Below the pieces are notes generated by a model. It saw only the letters and a list, made by a program, of their open reading frames with translations. It had not been told where the DNA came from and did not search any database. Shown here piece after piece: positions 8,905-16,238 of a DNA stretch of 20,348 nt; position 1 is the stretch's first letter, and each line of letters begins with the position of its first letter. This DNA comes from AWTP1-13 sp039808585. Its GTDB lineage: Bacteria > Pseudomonadota > Alphaproteobacteria > Rhizobiales > Hyphomicrobiaceae. The position numbers and the translations under genes were made by a program. The stretch spans positions 1 through 20,348 of the forward strand of contig JBDHTJ010000091.1 in the NCBI GenBank assembly GCA_039808585.1. Reading direction: 5' to 3'.

Positions 8905-8922
8905 GCCGATAACAATATCGGC
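8905..8922 (+). promoter_or_regulatory. Perfect inverted repeat after the LysR gene
   Basis: GCCGATA, a four-base ACAA loop, and TATCGGC, starting 14 bases past the LysR stop and about 90 bases before cyclase 1. There is no T run after it, so as a terminator it would be weak; it could equally be an operator for the hydrolase genes that follow. Confidence 0.4.
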
Positions 8923-9010
8923 ATGAGACAGATATGAAATTGTATTGGTCATGGCCGGGCGTACCTCTCATCTTTCGGGCAGGAAAAACCAACCTGCTGG
9001 AGCGCCAAGT

Positions 9011-9700
9011 ATGGAAATCGTGGATCTCAGCCGTGAACTATTCCATCGCACTCCGACCCATCCGAGCCACCCACCCGTAATCATCACGGTCTGGAACGAT
9101 CACGACGAGAAGGTTACGGCGGGCAACACGACGGTCAGCTCGAAAGCACTGTCCATATCGATCAGCGACCACTCCGGAACGCATGTGGATGCTCCAATCC
9201 ACTTCGACGACCGCCCGGGCGCTGCCACCATAGATCAGATGCCGCTTGAGAAATTCTACACTTCCGGAATCTGCCTGGACTTGTCTCACGTTCCCTTGAA
9301 GCATGCGATCACAGTCCCTGAGATGGAGGCAGCGCTTGCGAAATCCGGACAGGAAATCCGGCGCGGTGATACGGTCTTGATCTACATGGGCACCAACAAG
9401 CGGCTCTTCGGCTCGCCCCGTTATGTGCACGACTTTCCAGGGCTCGCACTCGAGTCTGTGCATTGGCTGGCAGACAAGGGCATCGGCATGTTTGGTGTCG
9501 AGGCCGTAAGCCCGTCTCCGGAAGGCGAACTCAACTTCCAGGCCCATAGAGCATGTGCCGAGAGAGGCATCACACACATCGAATCCATGGCGAACCTCGA
9601 GAAATTGGTCGGCCGCGGGCGCTTCCGGTTCATCGGATTCCCGCTTCGTATCCGCGGCGGCACGGCAAGTCCAATCCGCGCTGTAGCCGTCTTCGAGTGA
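9011..9700 (+). CDS. Cyclase-family metal-dependent hydrolase 1 (kynurenine formamidase/isatin hydrolase type)
   Basis: 229 residues, PF04199 cyclase family, whose known members hydrolyse N-formylkynurenine, isatin or similar amide and lactam bonds with a divalent metal. The metal motif HSGTHVDAPIH gives H54, H58, D60 and catalytic H64. The second ligand pair of the family appears as H179 and E191, spaced by 12 as in KynB. The frame is open from 8945, but the ATG at 9011 has GGAG eight bases upstream and begins MEIVDLSREL, where the family starts. It follows LysR by 120 bases and is followed by the amidase after 46 bases, probably in one transcript. In sequence it is closest to cyclase 4 of this window. 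A cytoplasmic enzyme (no signal peptide); exact substrate unknown. Confidence 0.92.
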   Translation: MEIVDLSRELFHRTPTHPSHPPVIITVWNDHDEKVTAGNTTVSSKALSISISDHSGTHVDAPIHFDDRPGAATIDQMPLEKFYTSGICLDLSHVPLKHAITVPEMEAALAKSGQEIRRGDTVLIYMGTNKRLFGSPRYVHDFPGLALESVHWLADKGIGMFGVEAVSPSPEGELNFQAHRACAERGITHIESMANLEKLVGRGRFRFIGFPLRIRGGTASPIRAVAVFE

Positions 9701-9746
9701 CGTCAGGGAGGGCCCAATACGCTTTAGAACTGGGAGCCGTTAAGAT

Positions 9747-11183
9747 ATGGGCACGCCGTCAAAACCGCAGTCGCCTCCAGCGGACCTGTGGCGGGAGGAT
9801 GTTGCAAGTCTGTCGGCTTATCTCGATGCGGGGACAGTGTCACCCGTTGACCTGCTCGATATGTATCTCGGCCGCTGCGACCGGCTGCAACCCATTCTCA
9901 ATGCATTCAGCTTTATCGACCGCAAGGGTGCAAGGCAGGCAGCCGAGCGCTCGGCTGCCCGGCAGAAAAAGGGAGAGCGGCTCGGGCCCCTCGACGGCAT
10001 TCCTGTCTCTATCAAGGACAACCTCTTCGTTGCTGGCATGCCTGCGGAATGGGGCAGCCGCATGTTGAAGGGACACGTGGCCACGCGTGACGATATCTGC
10101 GTGGAGCGCTTGCGTTCGGCCGGGGCCGTGATCATCGGCAAGACCACCACACCAGAGTTTGCCCTTCTAGGGCGGACCGAAAACCTGTCGACAGGCACGA
10201 CGCGCAATCCGTGGAATCCCGCCCTCACCCCCGGCGGCTCAAGTGGTGGCGCGGTCGCGGCCGTTGCGGCCGCTATGGCGCCACTGGCAATCGGCACCGA
10301 CGCAGGCGGTTCGACACGCATGCCCGGGAGCTATACCGGCGTGGTCGGGCTGCGGCCTTCCAACGGACGCATCCCGCGCAGGTACGGCTTCCTGCCGATG
10401 GCTCTGGATTTCCAGGCGATCGGGGTCATCGCGCGGACCACACGCGACACGGAACTCTTGTACGCTGCGGTGGCGGGCCCTGATCCCCGCGATCCTGCAT
10501 CTCTCCTCTATTCCGCGCTCCGACGCGCGGCTCGCCCTCGTCGCCTGGGGTGGTTCACGCAAATCGGAGACGACGTGCCGTCGTCCGACGTGCTTGCGGC
10601 CCACGCCGAAACTATTCGGCATCTGGCCGCCGCCGGATGCGAAGTTGCCCAGTGCGAACCTCCCTTCGACATCGGCGAGATCAACGCATTGTGGGGGACC
10701 TTGACAGCAGTCGGCGCCGCACGCGCCGCCCGCAAATTCGGCGACGTCTGGAAAAAAGAAGCAACAGGCCAGATCGCTGGCCTTGTCGAGAAGGGCTTGA
10801 GTATTCCAGCCGCTGACTATGTCGATGCGCTTGACCGGCTGCAGGCGTTTCGCTCCGAAACCTCCGCCAAATGGGGAGATTTCGACGCGCTTGTCATTCC
10901 GGTCAACCCGCTTCCCGCTTGGCCGGTAGAAACCGACCACCCGTCCTCAGTGGAAGGTCGGACACTTAGCGCAGGCGCACAGGGCATGTATTGCGGCTGG
11001 GTCAATGCCATGGGCTATGGAGGCATCAGCGTCCCCGCCCGCCCAAGTGCGGAAGGATTGCCGATTGGCGTTCAGATCGTTGCGCCGCTGGCAGCCGATG
11101 ACGTGATCTTTGAGATTGCGCACTACCTCGAGAAAGCGGCGCCATGGTCCGACCGCTGGCCCGAACTCGCCCTGCAGACCTGA
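9747..11183 (+). CDS. Amidase (amidase-signature family)
   Basis: 478 residues, usual for the amidase-signature family, which hydrolyses carboxamides through a Ser-cisSer-Lys triad. All three residues are visible: K90 in GIPVSIKDN, S165 in GGSSGG (the cis serine) and S189 in TDAGGSTRMP; the 24-residue spacing between the two serines matches fatty acid amide hydrolase. The stretch VGLRPSNGRIP after the nucleophile is also typical. No signal peptide, so it acts in the cytoplasm. The ATG at 9747 has GGGAG ten bases upstream. It lies between cyclases 1 and 2 on the same strand with short gaps (46 and 25 bases), so it is probably co-transcribed. Inferred role: removing the amide nitrogen (as ammonia or an amine) before or after ring opening. 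Related enzymes include Glu-tRNA amidotransferase subunit A, but no GatB or GatC is nearby. Confidence 0.94.
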   Translation: MGTPSKPQSPPADLWREDVASLSAYLDAGTVSPVDLLDMYLGRCDRLQPILNAFSFIDRKGARQAAERSAARQKKGERLGPLDGIPVSIKDNLFVAGMPAEWGSRMLKGHVATRDDICVERLRSAGAVIIGKTTTPEFALLGRTENLSTGTTRNPWNPALTPGGSSGGAVAAVAAAMAPLAIGTDAGGSTRMPGSYTGVVGLRPSNGRIPRRYGFLPMALDFQAIGVIARTTRDTELLYAAVAGPDPRDPASLLYSALRRAARPRRLGWFTQIGDDVPSSDVLAAHAETIRHLAAAGCEVAQCEPPFDIGEINALWGTLTAVGAARAARKFGDVWKKEATGQIAGLVEKGLSIPAADYVDALDRLQAFRSETSAKWGDFDALVIPVNPLPAWPVETDHPSSVEGRTLSAGAQGMYCGWVNAMGYGGISVPARPSAEGLPIGVQIVAPLAADDVIFEIAHYLEKAAPWSDRWPELALQT

Positions 11184-11208
11184 CCGAACACGGGAAACGG
11201 AGCTTGAA

Positions 11209-11901
11209 ATGGCCAAGATTGTGGACCTGACGGTTACGCTCGCCAACAACATGCCGGGGCACCGGTTCTTCCCAAGACCAGTCATTCTCCCGCATTTCAC
11301 CGACGAGGAAATGATCACCTGGGGGAACGGCACGCCGGAGGACCCTCTGGGCGGCTGCACCACCTACCTCGGCATGATCGATCACATGGGCACCCACATC
11401 GATGCCTTCGTGCACACCAAGAAGGGGGGTGCAACAATCGATCAGATGCCGCTCGACATGTTCATGGGCAAATCCGTTTGTCTTGATTTACGGCACATCC
11501 CCGATCTCGGCGACATTGATGTCGGTGATCTCGAGAAAGCCGAAAAGCAGGCGGGCGTGAAAATCGATGGCCACATCGTTCTGATCTGCACAGGCCTACA
11601 CAAGCGGCACTATCCCAACGATACGGTGATGCATTCGAACTGCGGCATCACAGCCGAGGCGACCCACTGGCTGGCGGATCGCTCCAGGGTGCACGGCGTC
11701 GAGGGCCCTTCCACTGATCGCGCGAACTCTAAGCTTTTTCCCAACCACAGGGTATGTCGCGATCGCGGAATCACACACTACGAGTGGCTCTGCAATCTTG
11801 AGGAATTGCTGGGTCAGGGCGAGTTTCAATTCCAGGGACTGCCCCTGAAGATCGACAAAGGCAGTGGCTCTCCCGTCCGCGCAATCGCCATCCTCGGTTA
11901 G
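11209..11901 (+). CDS. Cyclase-family metal-dependent hydrolase 2
   Basis: 230 residues, same PF04199 family as its neighbours. The metal motif HMGTHIDAFVH gives H59, H63, D65 and H69; the second pair is H180 and E192. The open frame starts at 11110 inside the amidase gene, but the ATG at 11209 has a GGAG six to seven bases upstream and opens MAKIVDLTVT, matching cyclase 3. By hand alignment it is about two-thirds identical to cyclase 3, which lies tail to tail with it 37 bases away, so the two are recent paralogues. It has HRVCRDRGITHYEW near the C-terminus, where cyclase 1 has HRACAERGITHIES. Probably the last gene of the transcript that includes cyclase 1 and the amidase. Substrate unknown. 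Confidence 0.92.
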   Translation: MAKIVDLTVTLANNMPGHRFFPRPVILPHFTDEEMITWGNGTPEDPLGGCTTYLGMIDHMGTHIDAFVHTKKGGATIDQMPLDMFMGKSVCLDLRHIPDLGDIDVGDLEKAEKQAGVKIDGHIVLICTGLHKRHYPNDTVMHSNCGITAEATHWLADRSRVHGVEGPSTDRANSKLFPNHRVCRDRGITHYEWLCNLEELLGQGEFQFQGLPLKIDKGSGSPVRAIAILG

Positions 11902-11938
11902 GTGCGGCCCGCACAACCGTGCGCCAGATGCGCGTGCT
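11902..11938. terminator. Short GC-rich hairpin region between convergent cyclase genes
   Basis: The 37 bases between the two stop codons contain GTGCGG-C-CCGCAC at 11902-11914 and an overlapping GCAC/GTGC stem at 11911-11922. There is no T tract on either strand. It may weakly end transcription from both sides; this is a suggestion from position only. Confidence 0.3.
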
Positions 11939-12634
11939 TCAGTCCAGAATGGCGAGCGCGCGCACTGGCGATCCCGATCCACCTTTGAATTTGAGGGGAA
12001 TTGCCTGGAATTGGAACACACCCTTGCCGACGAGTTCCTCCAGATTGCAGAGCCACTCGACGTGAGTCATGCCGCGATCGCGTGACACGCGATGGCTTGG
12101 GAACTCGGCAAAATTCGGCCGATCGGTCGACGGCCCTTCGACGCCGTGCAGCTTGGATCCACGGTCTGCAAGCCAGTGTGTTGCGGCGGCCGTGAGACCG
12201 GGATTGGAAAACATGACGCTGTCACGGGGATAGTGGCGGCGATGCAGCCCTGTGTTCAGCAATACGATGTGCCCGTCCACCCTGACGCCTGCCTTTTCCT
12301 GCGCCGCTTCCATGTCGGCCACGTCGATATCGCCGAGGTCGGGGATGTGCCGCAAATCGAAGCAGACGGCACGCCCCATGAACATATCAAGGGGCATCTC
12401 ATCGATGGTCGTGCCTCCGGGCTTCAGATGATAGAAGGCGTCCACATGGGTGCCGACGTGGTTGAGCATGCCTATGTATTCTATAGGCGTCGTGAAGGGA
12501 TCGCCGGGCACGCCCTGGTTCAACGCACGGCAGCTCTCGTGCGTCATCCACGGCAGGTATACGGGCCGAGGCATATTCTTGTGCGCGGGCATATTGTTTT
12601 CAATTGTCACCGAAAGATCGACGATCTTCGCCAC
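11939..12634 (-). CDS. Cyclase-family metal-dependent hydrolase 3
   Basis: 231 residues from a GTG start. The metal motif HVGTHVDAFYH gives H59, H63, D65 and H69; the second pair is H181 and E193. Upstream in-frame ATG codons exist (12736 and 12667), but the GTG at 12634 has GGAG eight bases upstream and gives VAKIVDLSVT, which aligns residue for residue with the MAKIVDLTVT start of cyclase 2. It is the only hydrolase gene on the minus strand of the block: convergent with cyclase 2 and divergent from cyclase 4. All putative metal ligands are kept, so it should be active. Being nearly a copy of cyclase 2 in opposite orientation, it suggests an inverted duplication followed by divergence, possibly toward another substrate or stereochemistry. 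Confidence 0.92.
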   Translation of the reverse strand: MAKIVDLSVTIENNMPAHKNMPRPVYLPWMTHESCRALNQGVPGDPFTTPIEYIGMLNHVGTHVDAFYHLKPGGTTIDEMPLDMFMGRAVCFDLRHIPDLGDIDVADMEAAQEKAGVRVDGHIVLLNTGLHRRHYPRDSVMFSNPGLTAAATHWLADRGSKLHGVEGPSTDRPNFAEFPSHRVSRDRGMTHVEWLCNLEELVGKGVFQFQAIPLKFKGGSGSPVRALAILD

Positions 12635-12792
12635 AGCGCTTTCTCCAGTCTGCCAGACCCTAAACATATGTTCGTCACACGGCGCTTGCGCGTCAATGCC
12701 TTTGCAGGGAAGATTGAATTGCTGGACGTAATCCAAGGAGCGGCAGCGGCAATGGCCTCATGCTCGCTTCGGCACGGGAGGGATAACTCGCG
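12635..12792. promoter_or_regulatory. Divergent promoter region between cyclases 3 and 4
   Basis: 158 bases separate the GTG of cyclase 3 (minus) from the ATG of cyclase 4 (plus), so two divergent promoters are expected here. A perfect 10-base palindrome AACATATGTT (12663-12672) lies about 30 bases upstream of cyclase 3 and may be an operator. The strong ribosome-binding site GGGAGGGA of cyclase 4 is at 12776-12783. I cannot identify -35/-10 boxes with confidence. Confidence 0.45.
12643..12646 (-). promoter_or_regulatory. Ribosome-binding site deciding the GTG start of cyclase 3
   Basis: GGAG on the minus strand, eight bases before the GTG at 12634. No comparable site stands before the upstream in-frame ATGs, which supports the shorter protein. 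Confidence 0.6.
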
Positions 12793-13509
12793 ATGGCACG
12801 CAAACTCGTCGATCTGAGCCGCGAGATCTATCACATGATGCCGGTGGCCAATCCCCACATCAACCAAGTGCCTGCCTTCTGGAATCGAATGACGCATGCA
12901 GAAAGCAAAGGCCGGTGGGACACCGACATCAGCTTTCAAATCCGTGATTTCCTGATCGGAGAGCATGTCGGCACCCACGTCGATGCGCTCTGCCATTTCG
13001 ATCCGAGCCCCGAGGCACCCTGCCTTGAAAAAATGCCGCTGGAGACCTTCCTCACGGAAGCGGTCTGCGTCGACGTCTCGCACGTCAAGCCAGGTGGTTT
13101 TATCACCGTTGCCGACCTCAAGAACGGACTGGCCAAGGCCAAACTCGAGATCAAGAAGGGTGACACGTTTCTTTATTGGCAGAACCACTATGCGCATAAG
13201 GACGAGCCCAATTGGCTCCACGAATTCGCAGGCCTCGACTGGGATGCCACTCAATGGCTTGCAGATCAGGGCGTGGTGAACATCGGCTGCGAGTGCGCCA
13301 GCATCGACAGTTCCTCAGCGATGCCGATCGACGCGAAGGGCGCGTTTCCCGCGCACCGAACCTGCCGGGAGCGCGGCATGATCAACACGGAAAACCTCGC
13401 CAATCTCGAAAAGGTCGTTGGGCGCCGTTTCATCTACATCGGACTTCCCCTTCGCCTCGTTGGTGGCACGGGCTGTCCGATCCGTGCCGTCGCCATGTTC
13501 GACGAGTGA
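12793..13509 (+). CDS. Cyclase-family metal-dependent hydrolase 4
   Basis: 238 residues, PF04199 family. The metal motif HVGTHVDALCH gives H58, H62, D64 and H68; the second pair is H188 and E200. It differs from the other three copies in one conserved spot: the T-H-x-E segment just before the second ligand reads I-N-T-E, so a histidine is replaced by N198. It also has a longer middle segment with many aromatic residues (about 126-155, including LYWQNHY and WLHEF), where substrate pockets of the family differ. Start supported by GGGAGGGA nine bases before the ATG. It is the first gene of the transcript that continues into importer 2 (51-base gap to LivH), so its substrate is probably linked to what that importer carries. 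Closest in the window to cyclase 1. Confidence 0.92.
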   Translation: MARKLVDLSREIYHMMPVANPHINQVPAFWNRMTHAESKGRWDTDISFQIRDFLIGEHVGTHVDALCHFDPSPEAPCLEKMPLETFLTEAVCVDVSHVKPGGFITVADLKNGLAKAKLEIKKGDTFLYWQNHYAHKDEPNWLHEFAGLDWDATQWLADQGVVNIGCECASIDSSSAMPIDAKGAFPAHRTCRERGMINTENLANLEKVVGRRFIYIGLPLRLVGGTGCPIRAVAMFDE

Positions 13510-13560
13510 TGGTCCTGGATCGAAAGGCCTTGGGCCCATGAACGTCACCCAGGAGATGCG

Positions 13561-14427
13561 ATGATCCAGCTTATCCTGAGTGGGCTATCGCTCGGATGTG
13601 TCTACAGCCTGGTGGCTCTGGGCTATCACATCACCTTCATGACGAGCCGTACGCTCAACTTTGCGCAAGGGTCGGCGATGATGCTCGGCGCCGTCTGCGC
13701 CGTCATCCTGGTTGTGGATTATGGATGGCCGATGCTGCCCGCGATGGCCGCGTCTATTCTCATTCTTGGCTGCTTCGGGGCTTTGCTCGAGTTCACGGCC
13801 GTGCGTCCGTTCGTCGGTCGCGGCTCGATGGCCTGGGTGATGAGCACCCTTGCCGTGGGCATCATCCTTGAGAACGTGGCGCTGCTCATATTCGGAAAGT
13901 CGCCGCGCGGGCTGCCGAACAGCTTGGCGGAAAACCCCGTGACAGTGGCCGGCGCCGGCATCTACCCGCTCGAACTGATCATTCCACTTGTGGTCGTGGC
14001 CGTCGCGGTAGGGGCGCGCCTCTTCTATACCCGAACCATGCTTGGTCGCGCCTTGCGCGCGACGGCTTTCGATCGCGAGGCCGCGCTTGCAGTCGGAATA
14101 AATGTCCACCTTATGGTGGCACTGTCCTATGCCTTGAGCAGCATGCTTGCAGGTCTCGGCGGCGTTTTGATCGGCCCCCTCGTGGGAGTCAGCAGCCATA
14201 TGGGGTTCTTGATCGGTCTCAAGGCGTTCGCTGTCGCGATCGTGGGCGGACTTGAACATCCGGTCGGCATTCTCTTTGCAAGCATTGCCTACGGTGTGCT
14301 GGAGAATCTGATCGGTGGCTATTTCGGCTCCTCGGTTAAGGAGATCTTCGGCTTCACGCTGGTGATCGTCGTGCTGTTCTTCCGCCCCGCCGGCCTCTTC
14401 GGCAAGACGACGCTGCGAAAGGTGTGA
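13561..14427 (+). CDS. ABC importer permease, LivH type (importer 2)
   Basis: Inner-membrane permease of a HAAT-family importer, 288 residues and hydrophobic along its whole length. LivH patterns: LGCVYSLVALGYHITF and SRTLNFAQGS near the N-terminus, VMSTLAVGI in the middle, the ATPase-contacting loop with GRALRATAFD, GLKAFAVAIVGGLEHPVG and the ending RPAGLFGK. GGAG stands five bases before the ATG. It is clearly homologous to the LivH of importer 1 but well diverged, so the two systems are not a recent copy of one another. Its stop overlaps the start region of the next gene. Role: channel subunit together with the permease half of the following fusion. Confidence 0.95.
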   Translation: MIQLILSGLSLGCVYSLVALGYHITFMTSRTLNFAQGSAMMLGAVCAVILVVDYGWPMLPAMAASILILGCFGALLEFTAVRPFVGRGSMAWVMSTLAVGIILENVALLIFGKSPRGLPNSLAENPVTVAGAGIYPLELIIPLVVVAVAVGARLFYTRTMLGRALRATAFDREAALAVGINVHLMVALSYALSSMLAGLGGVLIGPLVGVSSHMGFLIGLKAFAVAIVGGLEHPVGILFASIAYGVLENLIGGYFGSSVKEIFGFTLVIVVLFFRPAGLFGKTTLRKV

Positions 14428-14429
14428 GG

Positions 14430-16238
14430 ATGCTGCGCTCGCTGCGAGGATGGTCCTGGCTCATTGCTGCAGTCGCGGCGATTGCGATCGCTTTCGTCCT
14501 CCCTGCTTATATCGGGCGCTACTACACACAGATGCTGATGCTTGGCGGCATTTATGCAATCGTCGCGCAGGGGCTCAACCTTCTCGCGGGCTACACGGGA
14601 CAGACTTCACTCGGTCACGCGGGGTTTTATGCGATCGGCGCCTACACAGGCGCTCTGGTTGCAACCAAGTTGGGGCTCGGGTTCTGGACGGCGATTCCAT
14701 TCTCGATCTCTGTCGCAGCTGTCGCCGGCGTCCTCATCGCCCTGCCGTCATTCAAGCTGGAGGGTCCGTATCTCGCGATGGTCACCATCGCGTTCGGCAT
14801 CATCGTCAATAGCGTGCTCGTCGAATGGTCGGATCTCACCGGGGGCACGCAAGGCGTGCTCAATATTCCGCGGCCCACATTGTGGGGGACGCGCCTGCAA
14901 CTTGAGGGGCAGTTCGTCCTGATCGTGGTCCTTGTCGCAGCCGTGACATTATTGATCCGGAACATCATGCGTTCCCCCTGGGGACGCGCCTTCGTCGCGG
15001 TGAGAGACAATCCTATCGCCGCTCAAGCCATCGGTCTCAACACCCAGAAGGTGAAGACTGTGGCATTCACCATAAGCGCGGGGTTGGCGGGTCTCGGCGG
15101 ACATCTCTTTGCCTTCTCTCAAGGCTTCATCAGTCCGGAGGCCTTTGAATTCGAGACTTCAATCTTCTTCCTCACCGCCATGATCTTCGGCGGCGCGGGA
15201 ACAATCGCAGGCCCTTTGATCGGCGCGCCGGTCATGACGTTCCTGCCTGAGATGTTGCAGCGCTTCGTGGATTACCGGCTCATCATCTACGGCGCGCTGA
15301 TCGTTACCTTTCTCTATGTCCTGCCACTGGGCATTATCGGCACGCTGTTCCGCCGCAGCTCGTACGTGCCCGAACAGCCGCCCGTCCCGGACGATTCGCT
15401 TGGCGGCGATAATGGCAAAACCGCTGAGCATACCAGTGGCGTTGCCAGACATCGTGACGGTGCGGTGGCGCGTCTTGAGCAAGTGCGCATGGTTTTCGGT
15501 GGGGTAAGGGCGCTCAATGGCGTCGATCTGGAGATTGCGCCTGGAAGCATCCACGCACTGATCGGTCCTAATGGCGCAGGCAAGACCGTGCTGATCAACG
15601 TGCTGACCGGCCACTACAAGCCAACGACAGGTGCAGTTCACGTCGCAGGTCATGACGTCACGGGGGCGCCGCCCTACCGGCTTGCCAGCCTCGGAATTGC
15701 GCGCACCTTCCAAACCGCACAATTGTTTGCCGGGCTTACAGTGCTGCAGAATGTCCTTGTTGCATTCCCGGGACAAACCAAAGGCCGCTGGATTGACAGT
15801 GCATTGGCCTTGCCGCGGTTGCGACGCGAGGAGGCCACTCGAACGGCGAAAGCGCTGCAACTGCTCGAGTTCGTCGGGTTCACGGGCGATGTGCATGCGC
15901 TGGCAAGCTCACTTCCATTTGGGCACCAGCGGCTCGTCGAAATCGCCCGCGCGTTGGCAATGTCACCATCGCTGATCGCAATGGACGAGCCCGCCGCAGG
16001 GCTCAACCCGAAAGAGGTGAAAGATCTCGACGCGCTGATTTCGCGGGTGCGCGCGACCGGAGTGGCGGTGCTCCTGGTCGAGCACCACATGGATCTGGTG
16101 ATGGGCATTTCGGATGCCGTGACTGTGCTCGACCATGGCGAGAAGCTCGCCGAAGGCAGCACATCCGAAGTGCAGCGCAATCCCAAGGTCATCGAAGCTT
16201 ATCTTGGCGCTGACCTCGAGGAGGAAAAAGTCGCATGA
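14430..16238 (+). CDS. Fused LivM-type permease and LivG-type ATPase (importer 2)
   Basis: One protein of 602 residues from the ATG at 14430, or 604 from a GTG at 14424; AAAGG seven bases before the ATG favours the former. Numbered from the GTG, residues 1 to about 310 are the LivM permease (GYTGQTSLGHAGFYAIGAYTG at about 56-76, FGGAGTIAGPLIGAP at 255-269). A linker of about 35 polar residues (312-345) follows, then a LivG ATPase: Walker A GPNGAGKT 381-388, Q-loop Q430, degenerate signature LPFGHQR 497-503, Walker B LIAMDEP 517-523, switch histidines 554-555. The domain order matches the fusion in importer 1, but the linker is longer. It overlaps LivF downstream by four bases (ATGA). Confidence 0.95.
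   Translation: MLRSLRGWSWLIAAVAAIAIAFVLPAYIGRYYTQMLMLGGIYAIVAQGLNLLAGYTGQTSLGHAGFYAIGAYTGALVATKLGLGFWTAIPFSISVAAVAGVLIALPSFKLEGPYLAMVTIAFGIIVNSVLVEWSDLTGGTQGVLNIPRPTLWGTRLQLEGQFVLIVVLVAAVTLLIRNIMRSPWGRAFVAVRDNPIAAQAIGLNTQKVKTVAFTISAGLAGLGGHLFAFSQGFISPEAFEFETSIFFLTAMIFGGAGTIAGPLIGAPVMTFLPEMLQRFVDYRLIIYGALIVTFLYVLPLGIIGTLFRRSSYVPEQPPVPDDSLGGDNGKTAEHTSGVARHRDGAVARLEQVRMVFGGVRALNGVDLEIAPGSIHALIGPNGAGKTVLINVLTGHYKPTTGAVHVAGHDVTGAPPYRLASLGIARTFQTAQLFAGLTVLQNVLVAFPGQTKGRWIDSALALPRLRREEATRTAKALQLLEFVGFTGDVHALASSLPFGHQRLVEIARALAMSPSLIAMDEPAAGLNPKEVKDLDALISRVRATGVAVLLVEHHMDLVMGISDAVTVLDHGEKLAEGSTSEVQRNPKVIEAYLGADLEEEKVA

Noticed and set aside
12753..12768. Sigma-54-like element (GG, ten bases, GC) before cyclase 4
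   Set aside because: The transcript would start at about 12779, inside the ribosome-binding site at 12776-12783, and several consensus positions do not match.
13585..14259. 224-codon minus-strand open frame opposite LivH of importer 2
   Set aside because: Antisense to a clear permease gene; hydrophobic codons read backward give the charged His/Glu/Arg-rich translation seen.
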